Assembly (NCBI GenBank): GCA_947625385.1
Contig: CANQOB010000001.1
Span: 43,507-107,506 of the forward strand
Direction of reading: 5' to 3'
DNA: 64,000 nt
Origin: an uncultured Clostridia bacterium
GTDB taxonomy: Bacteria > Bacillota > Clostridia > Christensenellales > Borkfalkiaceae
Of the stretch, positions 57,515 to 64,000 are shown one piece after another. A model generated the notes under the pieces. That model saw nothing but the letters and a program-made list of their open reading frames with translations, was not told the DNA's origin and made no database searches. The position numbers and the translations under genes are program-made. Numbering within the stretch: position 1 is the first letter of the stretch; every line of letters begins with the position of its first letter.

Positions 57515-60142
57515 TCAGAGCGCTGAGAGCTGCTGCTGTATCTTTTTCTTCATGTCGAGGAATTTTTCGAGTTTGGCACGCTCGTCATCCACGAGCTTCT
57601 TGGGCGCCTTCGCGATAAAATTCTGGTTGGCGAGCTTACAGCCCGCGCGCTCGATCTCGCCCTCCACGCGTTCGAGTTCCTTGGTGAGACGGACGCGCTC
57701 GGCTTCGAGATCGACGAGTTCGCCGAGCGGGATGAAGATCTGCGCGATGTCCGTCACCTGCGAGACGGTCTTTTCCCCGGCGGCGCTCCCGCGTTCGATG
57801 AAATCGATCTCGCTCGCACCCGCGAGGCGCAAGATCGCGTTTTTATTGACGGTGATCAGCCGCTTTTGGTCGGTGACGAGGAAGAGATGCACCTTTTTGG
57901 AGGGCGGGCAGTTGACGGAGACCTTGATGGCGCGCACCGCCTTGATGAACCCGATGACCCCTTCGAACGCCTTCGCTTCCTCGCGATAGGAAAGTCTCGA
58001 ATTGTAGCGCGGGAAATCCGCAGTCATGATGCTCCCCGAAGAATGCGGAAGATAGCCGTAGATCTCCTCGGTGACGAAGGGCGCGAAGGGATGCAGAAGT
58101 TTGAGCGTGTTTTCGAGGACGAACAGCAAAACACCCAGCGTCTGGCGCTTTCTCTCGGGGTCGTCGCCGTACAGCGCGGGCTTGGAAAGTTCGATGTACC
58201 AATCGCAGAAGTCGTTCCACGCGAATTCGACGATCTTATCCGCCGCGATTCCCAAATCGTATTTTTTGAGGGAAAGGGTGACTTCGCGCACCGTCGCCAT
58301 GAGGCGGGAGATGATCCAGCGGTCGGCGGGTTGCAGCCTGACGGAGGCGAGCGACGGCGGGACGTCCGTCCCCTTTGTGTTCATGAGCACAAAGCGGGAG
58401 GCATTCCAGATCTTGTTCACAAAGTTGCGCGAGGATTCAATCTTGGTCTCCGACATGCGCATGTCGTTCCCGGGCGCGACGCCCGTGACGAGCGCCAGCC
58501 GCAGGGAATCCGCGCCGTATTTTTCGATGAGTTTGAGCGGGTCGATGCCGTTCCCGAGCGATTTGGACATCTTTCTCCCCTGCTCGTCGCGCACGAGCCC
58601 GTGGATGAGCACGTCGCGGAAGGGAACTTTTCCCGTATAGCGCAGTCCCGAAAACATCATGCGCATGACCCAGAACGGAATGATGTCGTATCCGGTGACG
58701 AGCACGTCGGTCGGATAAAAATACTTGAATTCGGGCGTATCTTCGGGCCAGCCCAACGTCGAGAAGGGCCAGAGCGCGGAGGAAAACCACGTGTCGAGGC
58801 AGTCCTCGTCCTGTGTGAGATCGGCGCTCCCGCATTTCGGACAGACAGAAGGCTCTTCGCGCGCGCAGATCTCCGCGCCGCAGCCGCCGCAATACCACAC
58901 AGGGATACGGTGCCCCCACCAAAGTTGGCGGGAGATGCACCAATCGCGGATGTTCTCCAACCAGTTGAAATAAATTTTGGCGAAGCGGTCGGGCGTAAAC
59001 TTGGTCTTGCTCTTTGCGACCGCCTCGATGGCGGGCTTCGCAAGGGGCGCCATCCTGACGAACCACTGTTTGGACACGATGGGTTCGAGCGTCGCGTTGC
59101 AGCGGTGGCAGTGTCCGACGTTATGACTGTGCGCCTCGATCTTGACAAGCAGTCCCAGCTCCTTCATGCTTTCCACGACGCGCTTTCTCGCCTCATAGCG
59201 GTCGAGCCCCGCAAATGCACCGCCGAGCTCGTTGATCGTGCCGTCGTCGTTCATGACGCGAATCACGGGCAGCTTGTGACGGAGTCCCACTTCGAAGTCG
59301 TTGGGGTCGTGGGCGGGCGTGATCTTGACTGCGCCCGTACCGAATTCGGGGTCGACATAGTCGTCCGCGACGACGGGAATCTTCCTGTCCGTCAGCGGAA
59401 GGAGCAGCGTTTTCCCCACGAAACGGGCATACCGCTTGTCCTTGGGATTGACGGCGACGGCGGTATCTCCGAGCATGGTCTCGGGGCGCGTCGTCGCGAT
59501 CGTGATGCGCTCGCCGGAACCCTCGACGGGATAGTCGAAGTACCAGAAGTGCCCCGCGTCCTCGGAATAGACGACCTCCTCGTCGGAGAGCGCCGTCTTG
59601 CAGTCCGGGCACCAGTTGATGATGCGGCTCCCCCGGTAGATGAGCCCCGTCTCATAGAGACGGAAAAACGCCTCCCGCACGGCGCGCGAGCATCTCTCGT
59701 CCATCGTGAACGCGAGTCTGTCCCAATCGCAGGAGGAGCCGAGCTTTTTGAGCTGTTCGACGATCTTCCCGCCGTACTGCGCCTTCCATTCCCATGCGCG
59801 GCGCAGAAATTCCTCTCTCCCGAGCGCTTCCTTCGTCGTGCCCTCCTCGCGGAGCTTTTCGACAATCTTATGCTCCGTCGCGAGAGACGCGTGGTCGACA
59901 CCCGGCTGCCAGAGCACGGAATAGCCCTGCATGCGCTTGAAGCGGACGACGATGTCCTGCATCGTCTCGTCCATGGCGTGCCCGATGTGGAGCTGCCCCG
60001 TGATGTTGGGCGGGGGCATCATCACGGTGAAAGGGACTTTGTCAGGGTCGATCTTCGCCTTGAAACACCCCTCTTTCACCCATTTTTCGTAGATTTTGTC
60101 CTCAAAATCTCTCGGATCGTAAGTTGTTTGCATATCTTTCAT
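57515..60142 (-). CDS. valS: Valyl-tRNA synthetase
   Basis: 875 residues, class Ia. HIGH motif as PPPNITGQLHIGHAM, KMSKS as GRKMSKSLGNG, an editing domain between, and a C-terminal coiled coil (residues 805-875). Start ATG 60142 or an ATG three codons later; no strong ribosome site. Promoter TTGACA, 17 bp, TATAAT (60173-60178). No T-box leader fits in the 24-nt leader. Confidence 0.97.
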   Translation of the reverse strand: MKDMQTTYDPRDFEDKIYEKWVKEGCFKAKIDPDKVPFTVMMPPPNITGQLHIGHAMDETMQDIVVRFKRMQGYSVLWQPGVDHASLATEHKIVEKLREEGTTKEALGREEFLRRAWEWKAQYGGKIVEQLKKLGSSCDWDRLAFTMDERCSRAVREAFFRLYETGLIYRGSRIINWCPDCKTALSDEEVVYSEDAGHFWYFDYPVEGSGERITIATTRPETMLGDTAVAVNPKDKRYARFVGKTLLLPLTDRKIPVVADDYVDPEFGTGAVKITPAHDPNDFEVGLRHKLPVIRVMNDDGTINELGGAFAGLDRYEARKRVVESMKELGLLVKIEAHSHNVGHCHRCNATLEPIVSKQWFVRMAPLAKPAIEAVAKSKTKFTPDRFAKIYFNWLENIRDWCISRQLWWGHRIPVWYCGGCGAEICAREEPSVCPKCGSADLTQDEDCLDTWFSSALWPFSTLGWPEDTPEFKYFYPTDVLVTGYDIIPFWVMRMMFSGLRYTGKVPFRDVLIHGLVRDEQGRKMSKSLGNGIDPLKLIEKYGADSLRLALVTGVAPGNDMRMSETKIESSRNFVNKIWNASRFVLMNTKGTDVPPSLASVRLQPADRWIISRLMATVREVTLSLKKYDLGIAADKIVEFAWNDFCDWYIELSKPALYGDDPERKRQTLGVLLFVLENTLKLLHPFAPFVTEEIYGYLPHSSGSIMTADFPRYNSRLSYREEAKAFEGVIGFIKAVRAIKVSVNCPPSKKVHLFLVTDQKRLITVNKNAILRLAGASEIDFIERGSAAGEKTVSQVTDIAQIFIPLGELVDLEAERVRLTKELERVEGEIERAGCKLANQNFIAKAPKKLVDDERAKLEKFLDMKKKIQQQLSAL

Positions 60143-60172
60143 GGCATTCTCGAAACAGTGGTATACCAAGTT

Positions 60173-60201
60173 ATTATAAACCTTTTTTTGCCCGTTGTCA
60201 A
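60173..60201 (-). promoter_or_regulatory. valS promoter
   Basis: Minus strand TTGACA (60196-60201), 17 bp, TATAAT (60173-60178). Confidence 0.85.
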
Positions 60202-60252
60202 TAAAACCGCCGCATTCATAAAATATATTATTCCAAATTTCAGGAGCAACCT

Positions 60253-61254
60253 ATGAAAAAATTTCTTGCAACTCTCGGAGCGGCGCTCTTTGCCCTCCTT
60301 CCCCTTTCCGCCTGCGCTCCCGCGGACGGACTGAAAACCATCCGCCTCAACGAGGTCACGCATTCCGTATTCTATGCCCCGCTCTACCTCGCCGATTCCC
60401 TCGGCTATTTCGAGGAAGAAGGGCTGAAAATCGAACTCACCAACGGCGGCGGCGCGGACGCCGTCATGTCCGCCGTCCTCTCCGGCGATTCGGACATCGG
60501 ATTCTGCGGTCCCGAAGCGGCGCTCTATGTCGCCCTCGGCGGCACGCGCGACGTGCCCACCGTATTCGGTCAGCTCACCAAGCGCGACGGCTCCTTTTTG
60601 GTCTCCCGCGAGGACGAACGCGACACCTTCCAATGGACAGATCTCAAAAACAAAGAGATTCTCGCGGGAAGGCGGGGCGGCGTCCCCGCGATGACGTTCG
60701 AGTACGTCCTTCGCGAGAACGGATTCACGGACGATGAGATCGACCTGAACTTCGACGTCGCGTTCAACCTGATGACCGCCGCCTTCGAAGAGGGCACCGC
60801 CCAATACTGCACGATGTTCGAGCCCGTCGCCTCCGAATACCAGGCCGCCGGCAAGGGATATATCGTCGCAAGCGTCGGGCAGGCGGGCGGCGAAGTCCCC
60901 TACACGAGCTTCATCGCCAAAAAATCGTGGATAGACAGGAATGAGGACACGGTGAAAGGCTTCCTCCGCGCGCTGCTCAAAGCAGTCAGATACGCGCAGG
61001 AAAATTCGCCCGAAACGATCGCCGTATCCCTCGATCAGGCGTTCCCCTCCACGTCGCGCGAATCCATCACGACAAGCATCAAGAGCTACCAAGGCATCGA
61101 CGCATGGCAGACGGACATGACGATGAGCGAAGCGAGCTTCAACCGCTTGCAGGACATCATCGAGAGCGCAGGCGAGCTCCCCCGCCGCGCGGATATGGAG
61201 CTCTTCGTCGACAACAGCTATGCGGAAGAAATGTATCGGTCGCTGAACGCGTAA
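60253..61254 (+). CDS. NMT1/SsuA-type ABC substrate-binding lipoprotein
   Basis: 333 residues: lipobox LSAC at residue 20-23, then VFYAPLYLADSLGYFEEEG and GDSDIGFCGPEAAL, typical of the nitrate/sulfonate/thiamine-precursor binding class. Family members bind sulfonates, taurine, nitrate or pyrimidine precursors; the ligand is not readable. AGGAG precedes ATG. First gene of a three-gene transporter operon. Confidence 0.9.
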   Translation: MKKFLATLGAALFALLPLSACAPADGLKTIRLNEVTHSVFYAPLYLADSLGYFEEEGLKIELTNGGGADAVMSAVLSGDSDIGFCGPEAALYVALGGTRDVPTVFGQLTKRDGSFLVSREDERDTFQWTDLKNKEILAGRRGGVPAMTFEYVLRENGFTDDEIDLNFDVAFNLMTAAFEEGTAQYCTMFEPVASEYQAAGKGYIVASVGQAGGEVPYTSFIAKKSWIDRNEDTVKGFLRALLKAVRYAQENSPETIAVSLDQAFPSTSRESITTSIKSYQGIDAWQTDMTMSEASFNRLQDIIESAGELPRRADMELFVDNSYAEEMYRSLNA

Positions 61255-61277
61255 ATCCCCACAGCGAGGAAATTCTT

Positions 61278-62012
61278 ATGAAGAAGGAAATCCTGCGGTT
61301 TTCCGAAGTCATGCTCATCTACCACACCGTGCGCGACGAGACGGTCGCGATCAAGGGCCTCTCTTTTTCGGTGGACGAGGGAGAATTCGTGGCGATCATC
61401 GGACCTTCCGGCTGCGGAAAGACCACCCTTCTCTCCCTTGCGGCAGGGCTTTTGAAGCCCTCTGCGGGAACGGTGACGAGCCGTGGAAGTTTCGGCTATA
61501 TGTTGCAGAAAGATCACCTCTTTCCGTGGCGCACCATCGAAAAAAACCTGTTTTTGCCCCTCGAAGTCAAGCGCCAGAACACGCCCGAAAACCGATCGCG
61601 CGCCAAAGAGCTCGCCGTAAAGTACGGACTCGGGGACTTTTTGGGGAGCTACCCTTCCCAGCTGTCGGGCGGGATGCGGCAGCGCGCCGCGCTCATACGG
61701 ACGCTCGCCACCGACCCGGACGTACTTCTTCTCGACGAACCCTTCTCCGCGCTCGATTATCAAACGAGACTGAACGTCACGGAGGACGTCTCCCGCATCA
61801 TCCGCAGCGAGAACAAGACCGCCCTGCTCATCACGCACGATATTTCGGAGGCGATCTCGCTCGCAGACCGCGTCCTCGTGCTCTCGCCCCGTCCCGCCCG
61901 CGTCGCCCACGAACACACCCTCGACTTCGGGGAGACCAATCCTCTCAAACGAAGAGAACGACCCAACTTCTCCGGTTGGTTTGAGCTGCTTTGGAAGGAG
62001 TTGAACACATGA
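61278..62012 (+). CDS. ABC transporter ATPase (SsuB/TauB-like)
   Basis: 244 residues. Walker A GPSGCGKTTLLSL, signature QLSGGMRQRAAL, Walker B VLLLDEPFSALD, H-loop TH. AGGAAATTCTT precedes ATG; longer upstream frame overlaps the binding-protein gene and is rejected. Stop overlaps the permease start. Confidence 0.93.
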   Translation: MKKEILRFSEVMLIYHTVRDETVAIKGLSFSVDEGEFVAIIGPSGCGKTTLLSLAAGLLKPSAGTVTSRGSFGYMLQKDHLFPWRTIEKNLFLPLEVKRQNTPENRSRAKELAVKYGLGDFLGSYPSQLSGGMRQRAALIRTLATDPDVLLLDEPFSALDYQTRLNVTEDVSRIIRSENKTALLITHDISEAISLADRVLVLSPRPARVAHEHTLDFGETNPLKRRERPNFSGWFELLWKELNT

Positions 62013-62821
62013 AGAAGCAAATCCAATGTTCCAAGGAGCACCTGCTCTTTCTGAAAAAAAGGCGGCGCCACGCCGTCCTCGTCTGGTCGCTGCGCATCGG
62101 GATTCTCGCCCTTCTCGCCGGGCTGTGGGAACTCTCCACCTATCTCGGGTGGGCAGACCCGTTCCTCGTCAGCTCGCCGTCGAGAATCGCCCGCACGATC
62201 GCCGATCTCTATACGGAGGGAACGCTCTTCTACCATATCGGCACGACGCTGTGGGAGACGCTCGCGGGCTTCGCCATCGCGGTCGTCCTCGGCTACGGCA
62301 TCGCGCTCGCCCTTTGGTGGAGCGAGACGGTGCGCAGCGTTCTCGAACCCTACATCGTCGTCCTCAATGCGCTCCCCAAGATCGCGCTCGGTCCGCTCAT
62401 CATCATTTGGTTCGGGACCGGCAGTAAGGCGATTCTGTTCATGACCGTCATCGTGGGACTCATCGTGGCGATCATGCACATGCTATCCGCATTCATCGCC
62501 ACAGACAAAGATAAGATCCTTTTGCTCCGGTCGATGGGCGCGGGAAAGCTGCAAATTCTCACCAAGCTCGTCATCCCCTCCTCGCTCGCGTCCTTTATCT
62601 CCATGCTCAAAGTTAACGTCGGCATGGCGTGGATAGGCTCGATCATGGGCGAATACATCGTCTCGCGCGCGGGGCTCGGCTACCTCATCGTGTACGGCGG
62701 GCAGGTGTTCAAACTCGACCTTTTGATGACGGCGACCGTCATTCTCTGCGTGCTCGCCGCCGTAATGTACTTTCTTGTCGTCCTTCTCGAAAAATTTCTC
62801 GTGAAGAACACAGAAAACTGA
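62009..62821 (+). CDS. ABC transporter permease (SsuC/TauC-like)
   Basis: 270 residues with about six membrane helices and the EAA-loop equivalent LLLRSMGAGKLQILTKLVIP. ATG 62009 (ATGA with the ATPase). GGAAGGAG lies upstream. The last 339 bp overlap the convergent YkvI-like gene. Confidence 0.92.
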   Translation: MKKQIQCSKEHLLFLKKRRRHAVLVWSLRIGILALLAGLWELSTYLGWADPFLVSSPSRIARTIADLYTEGTLFYHIGTTLWETLAGFAIAVVLGYGIALALWWSETVRSVLEPYIVVLNALPKIALGPLIIIWFGTGSKAILFMTVIVGLIVAIMHMLSAFIATDKDKILLLRSMGAGKLQILTKLVIPSSLASFISMLKVNVGMAWIGSIMGEYIVSRAGLGYLIVYGGQVFKLDLLMTATVILCVLAAVMYFLVVLLEKFLVKNTEN

Positions 62822-63706
62822 CAGCGCGATTCCCGACCCGCCCTCGACGGGATACAGATAGGAAACGATCGAGGAAAGCCCGAGCCGCGAAAGCGCAAAA
62901 GCCGCAAGGAGCGCAAGCCCCTTTGCGGCTATCTTTTTTGCTCCCGAAAAGCGGTCGCAGCGGGAGAGGATGGGATACAGCGACGAGGCGAGCGAGGTCA
63001 TCACGGCAAGAAAAGCCGCCACGGAGAACCAGACGTTCCCCGTCGCCGCAAAAAAAGGCATCTCCGTTTGCGCCGTCCCCGCAGACCGCACCCGCCCCAG
63101 CACGGCGAGAGAACAAAGTAGGACGATCGCCGCGGACAGCGCCGCCGAGAGACCCTTGTGCTTCATTTCCCTGCCCGCATCCATGAGAACGGGCGTCATC
63201 AGAAAACAGTTCAGCCCCGCATACAGCGCGCCGCCCGCAAAGCCGCCTCGGAAGGAGAGCGGGAAGGGAGCCGCGTTCGCAAGCACAAAGATGACGAGAA
63301 AGGGCACGAGCGCGCAATTCAGAGCGGAGATTCCCTTCGTTCCCCTTCGGAGAGCCGCGACCGAGAACGCAAGTCCCAACAAGGAGAGAAGCGGCTTAAA
63401 GGACGGGAGCAGGGAATCCAGCCCCGCCAACATGGCGGCGGAAGGGATGAACGCGCAAAAATCGACGGCGGCGCCGATCGCGGGCGCAGCCCCCTTGAAC
63501 ACCGCACGGAGCGCGCCGCGGTATCCGCCGTACTTTTTCCCGAGCGAGAGAAAGAGGTCGACGATGAGCGCAAACACGGCCGCGGAAAGCAGGGAGGCGG
63601 CAAAGAAGCCTTCCGTTCCGAAAAAACGGACGAGCTCGGCGCCCGTGACAAAGCCCGCGCCGATCGCACCGCCGACGATGAAAAATGCACCCCGCAAGAT
63701 ACCCAT
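62483..63706 (-). CDS. YkvI-like membrane protein with lost stop codon
   Basis: 407 residues: about nine membrane helices over residues 1-295, beginning IVGGAIGAGFVTGAELVRFFG, like YkvI of the amino-acid transporter superfamily. The natural end is missing: after IVSYLYPVEGGSGIAL the reading continues antisense through the permease gene for 112 residues (a His/Glu/Asp/Arg-rich hydrophilic tail). This looks like a deletion that fused two convergent genes. It may be a pseudogene or a protein with a new tail. Promoter -10 TATAAT (63748-63753); a repeat copy may supply its -35. Confidence 0.75.
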   Translation of the reverse strand: MGILRGAFFIVGGAIGAGFVTGAELVRFFGTEGFFAASLLSAAVFALIVDLFLSLGKKYGGYRGALRAVFKGAAPAIGAAVDFCAFIPSAAMLAGLDSLLPSFKPLLSLLGLAFSVAALRRGTKGISALNCALVPFLVIFVLANAAPFPLSFRGGFAGGALYAGLNCFLMTPVLMDAGREMKHKGLSAALSAAIVLLCSLAVLGRVRSAGTAQTEMPFFAATGNVWFSVAAFLAVMTSLASSLYPILSRCDRFSGAKKIAAKGLALLAAFALSRLGLSSIVSYLYPVEGGSGIALSVFCVLHEKFFEKDDKKVHYGGEHAENDGRRHQKVEFEHLPAVHDEVAEPRARDDVFAHDRAYPRHADVNFEHGDKGRERGGDDELGENLQLSRAHRPEQKDLIFVCGDECG

Positions 63707-63726
63707 TCGGACGATTCTATGCCGAT

Positions 63727-63739
63727 TATGCGTGAAATA
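63727..63739 (-). repeat. Degenerate reverse copy of the dispersed repeat
   Basis: TATGCGTGAAATA matches the reverse core TATGCGTGACATA with one change. Confidence 0.5.
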
Positions 63740-63769
63740 TTACTAAAATTATAAAAAAATTTCGAAAAT

Positions 63770-63790
63770 TATGTCACACATAGTACTTCA
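63770..63790 (+). repeat. Dispersed repeat, copy 8
   Basis: TATGTCACACATAGTACT followed by TCA; it ends 4 bp before the -35 box of the PadR-like gene promoter. Confidence 0.8.
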
Positions 63791-63794
63791 ACTA

Positions 63795-63823
63795 TTGACA
63801 AAATTCGCGAAATATAGTATAAT
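63795..63823 (+). promoter_or_regulatory. Promoter of the PadR-like gene
   Basis: TTGACA (63795-63800), 17 bp, TATAAT (63818-63823). Confidence 0.85.
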
Positions 63824-63848
63824 AAGGAAAAACATAGGAGGAAATGCC

Positions 63849-64000
63849 ATGGACGATGAGAAAGACGGTTCCGCCGAAGAAGTCGCGCAGGAAGGAAAAG
63901 AAGAAAAATCCATCAGCGCCGACCTCATCCGCGGGCATATCAATACCATCATTCTTCGCGCGCTCTATGACGGCGATAAGTACGGCTACGAGATCATTGC
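63849..64000 (+). CDS. PadR-family transcriptional regulator (3' end cut off by window)
   Basis: First 50 residues only: an acidic leader of about 22 residues, then SADLIRGHINTIILRALYDG and DKYGYEII, the first helices of a PadR winged helix. TAGGAGGAAATGCC precedes ATG. It presumably binds an inverted repeat near its own promoter; effector unknown. Confidence 0.8.
   Translation, partial: MDDEKDGSAEEVAQEGKEEKSISADLIRGHINTIILRALYDGDKYGYEII

Noticed and set aside
54642..57989. A 1115-residue open frame antisense to adhE
   Set aside because: Mirror frame; it would begin inside the rplI terminator and has no ribosome site.
60143..60252. T-box or riboswitch upstream of valS or the ABC operon
   Set aside because: Only 110 bp between the genes, occupied by a promoter and ribosome site; no conserved leader elements seen.
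57866..60256. A 796-residue open frame antisense to valS
   Set aside because: Mirror frame with no family resemblance.

Overview
This window is a 64-kb chromosomal segment of an endospore-type Firmicute, most likely an anaerobic clostridium. The evidence is the complete spoIIIAA-AH operon next to asp23, nusB, folD, ispA, dxs, tlyA, nadK, argR, recN and spoIVB; a second block of spoIIM, dacB, an M50 protease, scpA, scpB, ytfI, ytfJ, dacF and rluB; and anaerobic enzymes (oxygen-independent ribonucleotide reductase NrdD/NrdG, bifunctional AdhE). The DNA is clearly GC-rich, with third-codon-position G/C bias that produces very long but meaningless antisense frames. I cannot name a genus. No rRNA, CRISPR array, IS element or prophage is visible.

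Layout. 1-6.8 kb (+): glycogen metabolism (glgD, glgA, glgP, a GH13 glycosidase). 6.8-7.2 kb: a non-coding stretch of inverted repeats and operator-like repeats. 7.2-10.4 kb (+): tyrosine recombinase, hflX, lexA. 10.4-31 kb (-): rluB back to spoIIIAA, a long envelope, chromosome-segregation, isoprenoid and sporulation block. 31-36 kb (+): an SDR reductase and a serine-palmitoyltransferase-like enzyme, a lytic transglycosylase, tRNA-Leu(AAG), an AT-rich double-TIR gene that looks horizontally acquired, and a DUF1848 gene. 36-54 kb (-): an RNA methyltransferase, a flavodoxin, two CobW-type GTPases (one His/Asp-rich, one with a possible DUF1980-like tail), an M29 aminopeptidase, nrdD/nrdG with paired NrdR boxes, an HD phosphohydrolase, two phosphofructokinase-type kinases, dnaE, whiA, a PHP hydrolase, murB, a solute-binding-like protein and DUF1540. 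54-60 kb: rplI (+), adhE (-), valS (-). 60-64 kb: an NMT1/SsuA-type ABC transporter (+), a YkvI-like membrane protein (-) that overlaps the permease gene, and the start of a PadR-like regulator (+).

The strongest unexplained signal is a dispersed 18-27 bp repeat (core TATGTCACRCATAGTACT). It occurs eight times, always in the same orientation on the + strand, plus one or two reverse partners. Copies abut start or stop codons (rluB, dacB, nrdG), lie between terminators (rplI/adhE), sit beside promoters (padR), or lie in frame inside dxs and spoIIIAE. Other leads are the SPT-like/SDR pair, the orphan tandem-TIR gene, promoters placed so close to start codons that the mRNAs should be leaderless, a palindromic operator over the adhE -35 box, inverted repeats that include start codons, and a tail-to-tail gene overlap at 62.5-62.8 kb.
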